The translations under genes were made by a program, and so were the position numbers. From the NCBI GenBank assembly GCA_009760855.2, contig WPIO01000082.1:1507501-1571500 (forward strand): a stretch of 64,000 nucleotides of DNA, in the 5' to 3' direction. This stretch comes from Cristatella mucedo (taxonomy: Eukaryota > Bryozoa > Phylactolaemata > Cristatellidae). The notes under the pieces are model-generated. The model saw nothing but the letters and a program-made list of their open reading frames with translations. It was not told the origin of the DNA and searched no databases. Shown here one piece after another: positions 1-12,930 of the stretch (its first letter is position 1; each line of letters opens with the position of its first letter).

Positions 1-204
1 CAGGCGTCGCCTAATCGCGCTCGGTAATGAGCGCGACGGCCGACAACAATCGCAGCGTCCTGAACGTCCTGGTTGTTCGACTTTCGAATCCGTGTGCGAG
101 TGAAGGCATCCCGGCCGAGCGCAGCTTCAGCGCCGTTACTAGTGGCAGCGAACGAACTTCCTCGTGTTTATTCTAGTTATTCAGTTGGGCATTATGGAGT
201 TATA

Positions 205-627
205 AGGAGCAAATAAGCGCAAAGCTTCAAATCTGGGATTCTCTTGATATGCTCGATTAGCTCGTATGCTCCCACAGCCTGGAACTCCCTCCCGACCTGC
301 ATCAGAACATCCCCTGACCTGACCACATTTAAAAGAAACTTAAAAACATACCTATTTAGGACAGCATTTAGTGGGTCCTTGTGATTCGTCCTCGATGTGC
401 TTATGCGTGCTGACACTGTTCATGCTGCCACTAACCACATTTGCATGCTGACCCAGTGCATGTAACCCCTAACCATGTTATTCATTTTGTTTGTTTTTCA
501 AGCATGATTTTACTTACTATTCTATTGCGTATCACTTTGCAGCAAATGTAAAGCGCCTAGAAAGAGATTAAGTTCTCTGAGGGCGCTTTATCAAGTGCAA
601 TATTATTATTATTATTATTATTATGCA
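205..627 (+). mobile_element. L2-type LINE, 5'-truncated 3' fragment
   Basis: Carries the L2 C-terminal coding remnant (cctggaactccctcccgacc), the 3' UTR and the tail hairpin GCGCCTAGAAAGAGATTAAG...GGGCGC, ending in an ATT repeat at 600-624. It matches the fragment at 58405-59075 closely. The coding part is broken. Confidence 0.88.
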
Positions 628-2384
628 GCCGCTACCGGAGAGGTGGCTGAACGAGAATTCAAATCTCGAGCGCGCGGCGAAATGCTAAAGAAATTTGCAG
701 CCCATTCACGCTGCGACGTCGGCGATTTATCCGCAACAGCTAAGCACGAACGGAGAGTATCTTGTACGAGCGACGCTAACACGTCAGCCAGCAGGTGTAA
801 ACTGGTAGAAATTGCATATCGATTATGCGACAGAGGGCAAAGTGAAAATATTTTCTACTGGCGTCGGCGTCTCTGCAGATAGGCTGTGTCTTAAAGAGCA
901 CAAGATGCTAGTTACCTGTAGCCGCGCAGATGGCCGTACACCTGTTCGCGCCAAAAGTGCAGCGGATGAGAACACCCGGATACGACGCAGAGGAAGCGAG
1001 AGCTACGATAATAATCATAATAACAATGACAGCGAGCCTTTCTACGTAGCCCTTGACGAGAACTTATTCTCAATGTATTCGCTTTCAAACTCGTTGAAAC
1101 GGAAGCAATAACTACGCACATGCACACAGGAAGACGCTCGCAGTTAGTAGCACCCCTCAGGAAGTAGCACGCGTTCAATTGCGCACGCCAAAGTGGGGTG
1201 TGAGCAAAGCGCTCAAAGACAAAGACAGGTCCGCTATGGGGCGCTATACACAAGTATTTCACTCTTGCCTTTAGTCACGACGTACAAAGTTTGGTAGCAG
1301 CGCGCAATTGCATAGAGGCTCTGTTCACTCAGATAGAGCAATGGCTGAGCGTAAAAGATAGGTTTTAGCTTCTGCTTGAACGTCGCCAAATCAAGCGATG
1401 TTGCAGTTTTAGTCAGTAGCGAGCTTCTTTGTTTCGGCGTTGATGGGCGCTGAAAGCGCGGTCGCCGCAGGAAATTGAATATCTTCGCAGCACAAGTAAT
1501 TGGCCAGGGTCGGAAGAGCGAGTGGTGGGATTGACTGTAGGCTGAATGAAGCTAGCACAGATGTGCGACCCTTTAAAGAAAATGAATGGACCTAGTGATA
1601 AATAAATCGTGGAGCGATCCTATACGGAACTTTTTGGCAGCCAGTGTGTATTGGCGAGCAGCAATGCAATATAGCAGTTGCCACTTCCAAGACCGACAAG
1701 CCTAGTGGTAGACTTTTTAGTCAACCGTAAGTGTTGCATTGCAAGTGAATGAAGACCTACTTTTTATTGAGTTACCAAAGTCTCGTTGGAATAGCACACA
1801 TGTATGGACGATCTTGGAGGTGCTGTCCTAGTCTAATCAATACGGTATCCTAGTCTAATCAAAGACAAATTTTTGCAATCTTACGTAGGTGAAAGTGGGC
1901 AGACTTGTGTTCCGGAGCTCTTGTGCTCATTCAGCGACCAGTCGTTTTGGAAGCCCCATTCAACATTCCATGCGGTGGTACAGGAGAAATCCTAACGGAG
2001 CAGATTTGGAGAGCTAGGCTGTACAGTTTGTGAGTAACACTCGGTTTGCCTTTAATTAGTAAGTCGGTTTGCCGTCCTTTAATTTCAGGTCTACTCTCCG
2101 TGTGCGAAGTAAGCGTTACATGCTGCTAGAAAGCTGAAGGAGTTAAGGATGCTAAAAAATTAGTGAAGGATCGTAGCAATAATAGTGCTGCGTGTCGTAG
2201 GCATTAAAATGAAAGACTCGACGGAGCTTTACGATTTTATCACCGAAACGGACAATATTAATTTTGCCAAAAGTAGTGGATTTAAAATGAATTCCTCGGG
2301 CGCCCTATACATCAAGAGCTCACTTGATTGTCGTTCTCCATTATATATAATATATATTTTCTTATATACATATGTATACATATA
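628..2384. other. Unassigned sequence
   Basis: No exon with coding character, tRNA-like head or LINE tail was found. The open frames at 595-1262 are short, overlap on both strands and lack recognisable motifs. Confidence 0.5.
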
Positions 2385-2528
2385 TATATATATTTGTATA
2401 GCGTCCTAAGAGAACTTAATCTCTATTTAGGCGTTTCACATATGCCACGGGGCTCGGGCCCACGACCTCGGCCAGACCGTGGTCGGGGTGAGCACATTAG
2501 CCACTGGGCAGAACCAGCGCTGCTTTAC
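2385..2528 (-). mobile_element. SINE-B copy
   Basis: Minus-strand SINE-B. The shared LINE-type tail comes first on the + strand (cctaagagaacttaatctct), followed by the tRNA-like head containing gctcgggcccacgacctcgg. A TA-rich tract at about 2340-2397 adjoins the tail. Confidence 0.85.
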
Positions 2529-3019
2529 CAATCGCCTGAGATGCCTACACGAGACGATAGACACTTAAGAATAATCTCTTTGTTACTGATATCAAAAGCC
2601 ATCGATAGATAGAAGAAACCTGTCAGATATTGTATTTGCTGATCGGGCCCATTTTGCTGGCTTTACTTAACCGTTTGTGAGTGCGGAGATAAATAGCCCA
2701 TGGAGGTTGACTTAAATTTGTAGCAAAGGATAAAAAAAATGTCCTCCTGTTTAGAAACATCTCGAGTCTTGCTTCGCTGTAGATGCATCGCGTGGTAATG
2801 CATGGCCTAGAGCTACTTTCTAAACCTGGAAGTGGCCTCTAAGTGAATGCGCCCTGGCATATGTTTAAGGCTACCGGACATCGCAGTAGCGGGTTTAGCC
2901 AATAAAAAAATCGTCGTCTGAGCTGATGCTTGAAAATCACCATCGCTTCTGAAACGTCTTTGATAAGTGTAAACTTCATGCTCCCCAGCCTAAAGAAGAG
3001 ACAGGATTCCCCCCATTTA
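2529..3019. other. Unassigned sequence
   Basis: No gene or repeat could be assigned. Confidence 0.4.
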
Positions 3020-3306
3020 GCGGTCCAGATCCGTAAGATTTTCATCTACGGCGATGGTAAGCCCCTCAGGACTTTTATGCAGGGAGATGGAAACGCTAGT
3101 AATGAAAACTTGTGCATGCATTCTTAGTGTTCATTTGACACGAGCTCGGTGGTTGCTCTTCTAGTGGAAGCAGAACATAATTTCTTCGTTGGTGAAGGTT
3201 GTTAGGGGGAGCCGTAGGGAATAGAGAGCAACCCAGGTTACTGGCCCCCCCCCCACTATAGGGGGGGGGGAATCCTCCCCCCCCCCGCCACCCTGGCTCC
3301 GCCACT
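3020..3306 (+). mobile_element. G-run hAT-like MITE, copy 1
   Basis: Shares gacacgagctcggtggttgc and atttcttcgttggtga with copies at 36617-36780 and 50635-50906. The right end, ggctccgccactg, is the reverse of a CAGTGGCGGAGCC terminus as in Zaphod/Tip100-like hAT elements. Long C and G runs at 3245-3289 lie just inside it. The left end is uncertain. Confidence 0.65.
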
Positions 3307-3908
3307 GCTCCAAGCCCTTCCTAATGCTTACATAAAATGTACTTGTAATATGTAATAGTTAATGTGCTCGGTCAGGTCGGCCGGTTGGGCACACAGAGTG
3401 GGCATGCTAACCACTACTGTGTAATGCGAATGGCGTCGCATTCTGGCGATAGGAAGGTGGATACACAAAAACCTACAGTTAATATTATCGACGCGGCTAC
3501 AGCTTTTGTAAGTGTATCTATCCAGCTACAATTCAAGCCTACTTCAAGGTTGACATGATTCAGTGCATGTTCCTACCCATTGATCTTAATAAACAATGGC
3601 CAATAATGTGAGTGTCCTCCTGTTTGCTTTAGCATGCTAGCCTAAGCACGATACTTGTTCGTTTGTGAATGCACGGTACCGTGCCAGTCAATAACCTTCG
3701 GTTACTGACTACTGCCGTATGTTGCAAAAACACGCATTGAGATAAGATTTTTTAGGGCGCTATAAAACGATCTATTTTTATTAATATTATTACAATCATC
3801 ACCGTTACTGTTGTACTGGAGCTCATGCGAACCCGCAGGCTGACGCCAGCATACGCGAGCAAACGTATCGGTTGACGCACAGCGATTCCAGTAATATCAC
3901 GCGAACTC
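3307..3908 (+). other. POLE4 upstream region
   Basis: About 600 bases between the MITE and the POLE4 ATG. It presumably holds the promoter and 5' UTR. No clear TATA box or other element stands out. Confidence 0.4.
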
Positions 3909-6900
3909 ATGGCGGGAACTGCGGATGTCGAGGTGAGCCTTGTAACTGACGACGCGAACGGCGGTGCTAAGACGGGCGTCGAAAATGACCAAGAGGATAA
4001 CGTCGAGGAGAGGAACGAAAAGCTCTTGCGGCTACCCCTGTCTCGGATTAAGACCATTATGAAGACTGATCCAGACTTTAGAATGGCGGGCTCCGAAGCC
4101 GCCTTCCTTATCGGAAAGGCCGCGGTGAGTGCCTCTCTGCTGACACCGATGCCATTTATCACCCCACACACGATTGCATGCGAACGAAGCATTCTCGCTT
4201 TATTACTGAGCAGCATATTGGCTGAACTGGGCATACTTCGTCTGTGCCTTGTGGTCTTCTGTCTGTGCTCTCAAATGTCAACGTTGTGCGGTCGTTTGTT
4301 CGGCAAAGCCGCTGTTTTGCAGCCCCGTTTGCGCATTCGTTCCGCGCTCATGTTTTCGCACACTCGCCAGTGCGGATCCAGCAGTGGCAGCGAGTCGTCG
4401 CACAGATCTAATGACTACGGGTGGTGTCCACGTGGCGTGGTTACCCAGCTCCCTAGTGGCACGCTCACCCCTCCCCAGCTGGGGTGGTATCGGTCGCGGT
4501 CGTATCGGTTCCACGATCCGTGGCGCTAACTGGTGAATGTCAGCTCTTCCACTCGATGCGCGAGCTCTTTTTAGTATGGAGCCCGAGCCTTTATGCAACG
4601 TCTAGCAAAGCAGAAGTGTCACCTCACGAGGGCGTACCACTCAGCTCGAGTTGTGTGCACGCGTGGGACGTGACTTGACAGTCAGCTACTGCCGTTTTGC
4701 ACCACCCGCTCTTCGCTGTATCGAAGAAAAGTGCTGGGAGTGGTATCTGTATATCCTAAGATGTCCTCATGCTTGTCGTAGAGGGTGCTGCTTTATCTGA
4801 GATTACAACAAAGCAGTTGTAGTTGACATTGCCCTCGTGGCAACGCTTGCAGTGACTACTCTCGAGGTATCGATTGTGCGTCTGTGCCCTTTTTTGCAAG
4901 GCTCTCGTACGTAGTCTTACTTTCCAGTGCATTAGGGCCAGCTGTGACGGCTGAACTGATTGTTAAAGGGCCTTGCCTCCATGCACACTCCCGTAGCTGC
5001 TTGTCAAGTTTGTTTTCGCTCAGTCTGAAACTCTGCTAAATGGCGAAGACTAAGCAGGTGTTATGCTGCTTGACAGTTTTCCACGGCTGCAATTCTTGTG
5101 CTGCCTAGCTAGCTATGCGGAGTAGCTCTGATGCGTGTCATTGCCTTAGTCGTCTTCGATAGCATTCCTTACCGACTCCATGACTGCCTTGCAATCAAAG
5201 GGATACCTCCTTAGTGAACTTTGACCTAACCCTTCAGACCTTTACACCCATACATGTTTAGACTAGGCTGTTCAACCGGTTCCTCCTCAGGGAAGTCAAG
5301 TGTCTCTTGGAGTGTACAGACGTGCTGCTGCCTTCTCGACTTTGTCACTCCTGTCGACATTTTTAACTTTGCTCGGCGTACTGTGTGACGACGGGCTACT
5401 AGGTAGCTCAGCACATGCTCCTTGCATTTTTAAGCATGACAGTGTTCCCAGCTTGGAACTCGACTAGTTGAGCCAGTACAATATAACAATCCTGACTTTG
5501 AGCTGTAATTGTGGCATATTGGATGGTTTGTTGATACTCTGCTGTTATTTCCTCTACTGAGCCCATCCAGTTGTCGCTGTGCCTTCAACTGTGACGTGAT
5601 ATTCCCGCTGCTGAAAGCCCTGAAATGCCACATGAAATGTCAATGCTGTCGGGTCTGCTTTTGAATACACCAGCTATGATTTTCTCGTTTTGCCCCTGAA
5701 CCCCTGAACCGTGGGTATCTGTGTGCTTAGCACATGCTCTAGTTCCTTAAGCATATAGGCTTACCTGTTTTCTCAGCACCACCCAAGGGATTGGCCAAAG
5801 TGGTGCTCATGGGTGCTGGTGCTTGCTCACAGGTAAGAGTTGGAGAAAATTAATGTATCTGGACCGGCATAGATGTGGGCTTATCAGCAGCGGCCACTTA
5901 TCTGTTGGCCATATCAAGACCCGGGTTTGATGGTATATAAAATAAAGGTCAGGTGATACAACTGTCTCATTTATTATATAGAAGAAGAAGAGCCTTAGCA
6001 TCTGTCGCTGCTGCTTGCAGTGTGCAGTAAATAATCCCTCTGCAGGACTGAAACCTATGATCTGGGTCATAATGTGCAATCACCTTGGCCACAGTCTGTG
6101 CGTTGGTGCCTAGTTGGCTGCGGCCGTTTAGTACCTCGGAACAACCATTGAGTGATTGTATTATGACTGCTCAAAGCTGCTATGTACTTTGCCACCTCCC
6201 CCCACCACCCAAACCCGATACAATCTGGATTGGCAGACTGGCCGCCAGACGAGGCTAGGAGACCAAGGCTAAGGCATCTCTAATGTAAAGCATGCTGCAA
6301 GTAGCCCCCTTATGATAGAGTAAATATCGTGGCCGACGTTGTGAATGACAGTATGCTAAGTAAGTTTCCATTGTGCTGTGAGCTCTGCACGGGCAATGTC
6401 CAGTGCTGTGAGATGGCAACTTTTGCAAATTTGCTCAGTTTGTAAGATTCTACTGAATTTGTGACAACGGAGGGCTTATACAGTGTAGTGAGCCATCTAT
6501 AACGCTGGCTGTATGGGTCAGTGTTGCGAGCTTTCGAGCTTACTCTAGCAAAAAAGCAGTCACCTGCTTGTCAGCAAGAAATCTTGCCACTATTTTTTAA
6601 ATTGTAGTAATAATGATATTGTTATTATCATATCCTCATCTATGCAGTCCTTAAGTATCTGACGATAGTAATAGTAATAATAAGTAATAAATAATAAGTA
6701 ATAAATAGTAGTAATAATAATAGTAGATAGTAATTTCCTTGCATTTAGCAGAAAAGCTAACCACCTAGGTCACTGCCTGAGTCGTGTGACTCTTGAGTCC
6801 CGGGTTCTTCTGCTAGCAAGTGCAATTAGGAGTAACATCGCATTGATCACAACAATGTAGTTTTATGTAGCTGTCCTGTTACCCCGTGAGCATTTAAGCT

Positions 6901-9431
6901 GTAATGCTTAGCAGAAATGCTTGGTAAAAGTTTGATCCTCAAAAGCAAGGGACCAGTCACTAACGTTACTATGGCTCACGTGCCATTTATCGATTTGGAG
7001 CTGGCAAAATGCTCGAGGGGCACACAATTTGCTCCAATAATGTGTTTTCCTTATTTACGCTGTAACGTTGTCTGTTTTAGGAGCTATTCATTGCAAACAT
7101 TGCTGGAGAAGCCTATCAACGTACAAAGATTGGTAACCGTAAAACTATTCAAAAGAAAGACGTTGGTTAGTACGCTGTGTAGTGCAAGCGTCTTTTCCAT
7201 TGGCGCATTGCCCTGTCATAGTGCTTGGTGTGATGTGCGTATAATCTCTTCTTGCTCACTAATTCCTGCTATTCGTTGACCTCTTTAAGCCAATTAAAAA
7301 CATTTTAATGTTTTGGAATAAGAAATTGCATACCGTCTACGTGCCATGGCTCCGTAGCACCAAGTATTTGTCCGACAACGATTGGTAGAAACTAGAGGCT
7401 GTGCGATGAGTGAAGTCTACCCGTGTGGGTGGAGGACCAAGGAAGGTAATCGGCAGTGACCCTCTGCTTGCCCAAGCAGAACCAATGCAACTGCTGGCCT
7501 GTTAGCTTCTCTTCTAAGCCGCCAGACATAAAAACTTTGGCTGCCATTAGAGTGGGGCACCCGGAGAGTGCCTTCAGCTTGTATGCTGACTTCGGGCTAC
7601 CATTGTGTTCTGGTGTTGTTGAGATAGTCAAGACTGCCTCTCGGTTAATGGGCCCTTTACACGTGCAGCTGCCGGACGTGATTTCAGTGGCCAAGCTTTT
7701 ATTTTCTTTTAGCAACGTGCAAAATGATAGTTTACCGACTGGCCCAAGTGTCGATTTGTATTGGACTAAAAAATATTGATTTCAGGCTACAGAAAACTTT
7801 ACACTAGGGTGGTAGGTAAGCTTGCCAGAAGTCAATTAATGACTGGCCGTGAGCTTGAGCCGCTGGCTGCCTCAGCACTAGCATTGCTGGCAAATAGCAT
7901 TGTTAATGCTATCAACTTTCATGACTCGCTGTGTGCCAAGCCTGCGCAATTATTAAGTCCAGTTAAAAGTAAAGGAAATGTTGGCTAATTGAGAATCATC
8001 GTCCATGTAGTGGCACAGAAGAGCTCTAATGGCCATGACCTTGACCTTGCTTGCAGTGGATTTCGAGCTCCCTCCACATGACATCATAACGTGCAAATAC
8101 CTAGCCTCTCTAAACCCCAAACCTGCCCATCTGAGCCATGCTTTCGGGAGCCTGCTCCCTCAGAGAAGTTTCTCGAAGGCGACCCAGGTGTAGCAGAGAC
8201 TCTGTTGCCACTATAGACCAGTTGAGTCTTAATAATGATCCGAGCATTGCCCTCCTAGATCTTCAGCTGCCTTGCGATTTCTCGATTTGAATTGCCATCT
8301 TCGTGGAGTGTCATTACAACGACGCTTGTATCTTAGGAAAGCTGTGTAATGGGCAGCCATGTTCTGGTCGATTGTCACATGTCAATATGCCTCAGGGCAG
8401 GCTCCTACAGATCAACGAGACACCCGTGTACCTTGGCACATCGTCTGCTAAGGTGTTTTCAGTGATGAACGGGCCAAAAATGGATTTTACCGGATGGCTT
8501 CCGGGGGGGGGGGTGAGGAGAAAACGTAAGTAGTCAAGCACCCACTGGCTGTTTATTCATGTTACCACATCTCCCTTTATCTCTGTAAGTGGTAACTGCC
8601 TACGTGGTCATTTCAATTCAGTTGTTCACTAAGGCAAAGGTCGAAGAAACTGTGACCGAGGTAAAATTGTGTTTCTAGATTGTTACAATTTAACCATTAA
8701 TGTAATGTAACGACTTACTCGAATATTTATGGTAGTAGCAACCGAAGTCAGATCGATGCATCGGGTTCATAGAAACATTTGAACAGCCTGTTCTACTTTT
8801 GTATACCGTGTCCTTGTACCTCTGATTCTGGTCCGACCATCACACACGGCTCAGTGTCTGACGTGGTGTAGCTCGGTTGTCCTACTCGTGCCCTTAACAT
8901 CCTACTTCAACCCTGCATGCTAATTCGTCGTCGTCGAGCAAACCTGCTGAGGCAGAAATGAATGAGCAGCCTAGCATGAAAGGGGGCTCAAGCAAGGGGT
9001 GGGGGAGGGAGGACAAGAGAGGACGGCAGTGCTGTACTTTGAAAGTACAGCACTGTTTAAAGGCTTCCTGCAAAAGTGCTTGCCTCGAAAGGCAAATGAT
9101 CGAGCAGCAGCCTCTGGCTTCGCCTCGGTCTTCGCTCCATTAGCCGAGCCACCGAGACTCTTTGATCCTTTCATGTCCAGGCATACTAGCCGAACGCACC
9201 AGTGTGTGTTTGCAATTGCTAAGCCGTGCCGAAATTGTTATGTCTACTGCGGTTGGCCGATCAGACACCAAGCATGTCTACTGCTGTAGCAGTTGTGATG
9301 TTAGCACTGGTTTTGCCTATCGCCTCAGCAGTTCACTTTCTACCACCATTTTGCTCTGTATATCCATTTCAGAGGAAGCAGTTGATGCGATAGACGAATT
9401 CGCTTTTCTCGAAGGTGCCTTGGATACTTGA
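3909..9431 (+). CDS. POLE4: DNA polymerase epsilon subunit 4, three exons, complete
   Basis: Three exons join to 119 residues: 3909-4124, 7081-7165 and 9373-9431. Junctions are GCG|gtgagt, ttttag|GAG, GTTG|gttagt and tttcag|AGG; the first intron is phase 0 and the second phase 1. The product has an acidic N-terminal tail (about residues 1-38), then a histone fold that opens with RLPLSRIKTIMK (41-52), continues through MAGSEAAFLIGKAA and ELFIANIAGEAY, and ends EEAVDAIDEFAFLEGALD. Known POLE4 proteins are about 117 residues and end in almost the same motif (AVDEFAFLEGTLD). The family pairs with POLE3 as an H2A/H2B-like dimer of the polymerase epsilon holoenzyme, binding DNA and handling parental histones at forks. 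The start is the first ATG before the fold, and the TGA follows the family's usual last residues. CHRAC1 and NF-YC, the nearest relatives, do not share this C-terminus. A hAT element begins 293 bases after the stop. Confidence 0.93.
4125..7080 (+). other. POLE4 intron 1
   Basis: A 2,956-base intron bounded by gtgagt and tctgttttag. It contains an old minus-strand SINE-A remnant near 5985-6098 and an ATA/GTA-rich simple tract near 6664-6730. The open frames inside it are short and resemble nothing I recognise. Confidence 0.85.
5985..6098 (-). mobile_element. SINE-A remnant in POLE4 intron 1
   Basis: Reads agaagagccttagcatctgt, then a Ctgcaggactgaaacc box-B-like segment and tgggtcataatgtgcaatcacctt, in the order of a reversed SINE-A. 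Strongly diverged. Confidence 0.6.
7166..9372 (+). other. POLE4 intron 2
   Basis: A 2,207-base intron from gttagt to atttcag. It has an 11-G run at 8505-8515. It also contains two overlapping 107-codon open frames on opposite strands near 7392-7779, with no recognisable domain. No clear transposon was seen in it. Confidence 0.85.
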
Positions 9432-9723
9432 GAGATTTGGAGACATAAAAAGCATAATGAACTTGAGGTAGGAATGGCTTGGTTTTTTAAGGCCCTTTTA
9501 AGTATGATAATGATTGACCATATGAGCCAGTGTCCGCATTGACTCTATTTTATAAGTCGGTATCTATATCTGGGCTGTGACTACTTAACTAAGATGACAG
9601 CCGTCGGTCATTGCTATGGGCAACTGGCCAAGGTAAATCTTACCTTTGTAAGGAATCTCTTTAGCAGTTATACTTCTGCCAGATGTCTGTTGCCTTCGGT
9701 AAATATTTAATGTATCTTTCTTC

Positions 9724-12700
9724 TAGGGCTGTACCGGATTTGATTTTTTCAAATTCGGCCGGAGCCGGATTTGCCGGATTTTTGATGACAAATACGGCCG
9801 GAGCCGGAGTTGTTCATCGGACAAATTTTTACCATTTGTACTACCAAGTTTTTACTTGAGGATATATACTACAATAAATATTTAATTAAAAAAATATTAT
9901 TAATAATAAGTAGCATCATTGTCTTTTGCTGTTTGTTTATTTTTGTGTAATAGGTGTTGCTGTGGGAGACCTCAGTGATAATCGTATAGCAGTGACATTT
10001 TATTAAAAAATTGAGTAAACATTTTTTACATCATAATATTGGTAATAACACAAAAAAAATGAAAAGAGACTAAAGTTCAAAATTCAAAAATACAAAAATA
10101 AGTACTGTAATTTTATATATTTTTCATACATTTGTTTCTTAAATTTATTTCATCAGTTTTGAATTATATTTGAGAAATATCAGTCGAGCTGCATTCTCTG
10201 GCAGAAGTGAACTTCGATGATCACTGAGGACTTCCCCAGCAACACTGAACAAACGTTCTGAAGGTACACTTGTTGGTGGAGCACCCAAATAAACGCGAGC
10301 TACTGTTGCCAGAGCTGGCAGTCGTTCCCTGTTCTGTCTCCACCACTGTAGTGGATCAGCCTCTCTGTTTATTAATGGCTCTGCCAAGTATTTGTTCAGC
10401 TGACTGTCAATGTCTGGTTGTTGCTCACTGCCTGTGGTACCAGCAGTAGATTGAACAATGTCATCAAAACATTCCCAAAGTACTGATGATTGAGAAGAAT
10501 TATCCAGCCGGGCTTGCTTGGCTGGAATTTCTTCATTTGTGTCAACCTGCCGCTCAGACTGATTTTTGTGGCTTCCATCTTGCACAGTTTCTATCTGCCC
10601 TGTCAATTCATTGAATGCAAGCAGAACCCTTGCTTTTGTAGCTGTCAGTGTAGCTTCTGATGAGAAGAATTTTGTTTTGAATCGTGGATCAATCATTGTC
10701 GCCACTGTATACAGGGCTTCCTGCTCGATACTGTCAAAGCGTTCATTCAATGAGTTGATTAGGGTTGACCTCATAGTCTTTACACCTGCATCTGTGCAGT
10801 CCTTCTTCAACAGGTTCCGCAGAGCTGTTACAATAGGAATAACTAGTGATATACGTGCTGCTTCACGGCTAACTTCTCTTGTTGCCTCTTCAAACGGAGC
10901 AAGCACGGACACAGCATTTTCAGCCACGGACCACTGATGTGCAGTTGGGCAGGAAGTGCCAACGACTTCTGAACAGTAGAGGGTTAATGCACGACGCTGT
11001 TCACATAGACGACGCAGCATGTAAAACGTTGAGTTCCATCTTGTGCTCACGTCTTGTAACAGCTGGTGGTCTGGCAAACCCAGTTCAGCCTGCAACTCCT
11101 TGAACCGACCACTCGCAGATGAAGAATGTTTAAAATGACCAACTAATTTCTTTCCGATACTTATTATGTCTGATACTCCCCGCTGACTGAGCAATCCGTC
11201 ATGCACACATAACTGCATGGTATGTGCAAAGCACCCGAAGCTTTTTATGTTGGCATCACGAAAACATTTTGATATGTTCGCCGCATTGTCTCTCGAAGTA
11301 CGACATGACAGCGTCCAAAGCTAATGTTCCATTTGTCAAGCATCTGCTGAAAGGCAGTCATCAGTCCAGCAGCAGTGTGATGACCAGCAAATGGCATGCA
11401 ATCCAACACAAAACTCATGTTTTTCAAACTCCTCTGTCAGCCAATGGGCAGTTAAGCCCATGAATGATTGCACAGTATTGTCTGCTGTCCATGTATCAGT
11501 GGTAAAGGACAGAAACGGAGTAGTTGCTGGATCGAGTATTACCAACAGCTGGGTGCAAACTTCATCATTAATTTCAGGAATGACTCTCTCTGCAAAATAT
11601 TTTCGTGATGGAACAGTGTAACGCCTCTCTAAAACTCCCATGAGTTCAACAAAGCCTGCCTTCTCAACAATCTGAACCGGTTGCATATCTGTTATTATCA
11701 TCTTAGCAATGGCACGGTGAATTCTCACTGATGAGCTGTTATTGATATCCCATACTTTCATGCATGCAACTTGTTCGGGAATCGTTTTCTGGATCATCAT
11801 GACTTTGCCTATTGCACCAGGTGTAACATTCGGCAGTGCTGCAGTTTCAGCCTTCTTCTTTGCATTAGCAATTTTGGTTTGCATTTCGTTGTATTCTTTA
11901 TAATGTTTTGAGCGAAGATGTGTCAGGATGGCCGAAGTTGAAAATTTTTTGGGCTCATCTGGTTTACCACGTGACAAGATGCTTGGACACAGCAAACACT
12001 GGGATTTTGAGCTGTCACCGTCCTTTTCTCTGAAGTATTCCCAAACTGGACTGTTTTTCATTTTGTCTGTCATCTAGTTAAAAATAAAACACAATTAAAA
12101 GACTTTTGGATTTATTTATAAGGCCGCCCTTTACGCGTATAGCCAGCAATTTATGCGCACTGCACGCACACACACGCATTCTCCACGGCAGTCACACTGA
12201 CCTGGTCCTATGTACAGAATTCAAATACGTGAATGCAGCCCCGTTTTAGGTTACGTACTTCAGCGGGGCGCGATTAATTGCCAAAAGCTGTCGCGGCACA
12301 CCAGACCAACCAAAATGTGTTCAGTGACTTCTGTAGTGACGCGGTCTGGCGCTAGCAACACTGCGCACTACGCAAAACTCAAATTTCGGAAAAAAGCGCA
12401 AAAGATATACAGTGCTAGTGGTGTTGTTACCTGCACGGATTTGCAAGTTGTCTCGCCTTGGCTGCAGAGTGACTGCTATTGCAATGAAGGTATACCGTGA
12501 AGAAGTTCTGCACGCTTCCGCCAAGTGCGGCTTCGTGAGACCAAATGCACTGCGAACGAATCTATGGTGCGGCCTGACCGACGACGGGCTGCCGCTCGCA
12601 GCGTTCCGCTCTGACGTCTGAGAATCTAACCGCGCTCGGAAACGTTCCGCCGCGAGCCGAGGTCAAAACCATGTCGTTACGACCTGACGTCGGAGTGCTC

Positions 12701-12922
12701 AATCAGCGTCTGAACGTCCTCTCGGCCTCCCCACCCTCTCCCGACGCAGAGCGCAGGGACGTCGGGCCAGCTCCTTCCTCTTATAAATGGAACGAGTAAT
12801 ATATTCAACCAAAATTCGAAAAATCCGGCCAAATCCGGCCAAGTTTTGGCCGGAGCCGGAGCCGGATTTGTAAATTGGCCGGAATTCGGCCGGAGCCGGA
12901 GCCGAATTCCGGTACAGCCCTA
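9724..12922 (-). mobile_element. Complete hAT DNA transposon (3,199 bp)
   Basis: Both ends carry the inverted repeat TAGGGCTGTACCGG. The element is flanked by an exact 8-bp target duplication, CTTTCTTC, at 9716-9723 and 12923-12930; an 8-bp duplication is the hAT hallmark. Repeated GGCCGGAGCCGGA motifs lie inside both ends and may be transposase sites. The interior encodes a BED-finger, hAT-dimerisation transposase on the minus strand. It sits 293 bases 3' of the POLE4 stop. Exact duplication and clean ends suggest a relatively recent insertion. Confidence 0.96.
10145..12073 (-). pseudogene. hAT transposase with two compensating frameshifts
   Basis: The N-terminal 245-codon part starts at the ATG at 12073. 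It carries a BED zinc finger (Cys26, Cys29, His52, His57) and the catalytic-region motif TTDTWTADN. The C-terminal part, open to 10145, carries DPLQWWRQN and TSVPSERLFSVAG, the hAT dimerisation signature. The two parts share one reading frame, but the stretch between about 11413 and 11290 is coding only in another frame. An extra base in the A-run at 11410-11413 shifts the frame, and an extra two bases in the TC repeat at 11289-11294 restore it. As read, translation from the ATG stops soon after the first shift. Alternatives are sequencing errors in short repeats or, less likely, a small intron. Confidence 0.88.
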
Positions 12923-12930
12923 CTTTCTTC

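Noticed and set aside
7392-7779. Two 107-codon frames on opposite strands inside POLE4 intron 2
   Set aside because: No recognisable domain and no splice evidence; mutual overlap suggests chance.
9724-12922. Possibility that the BED/hAT protein is a domesticated ZBED host gene
   Set aside because: Intact terminal repeats, an exact target duplication and frameshifts point to a mobile element rather than a conserved host gene.
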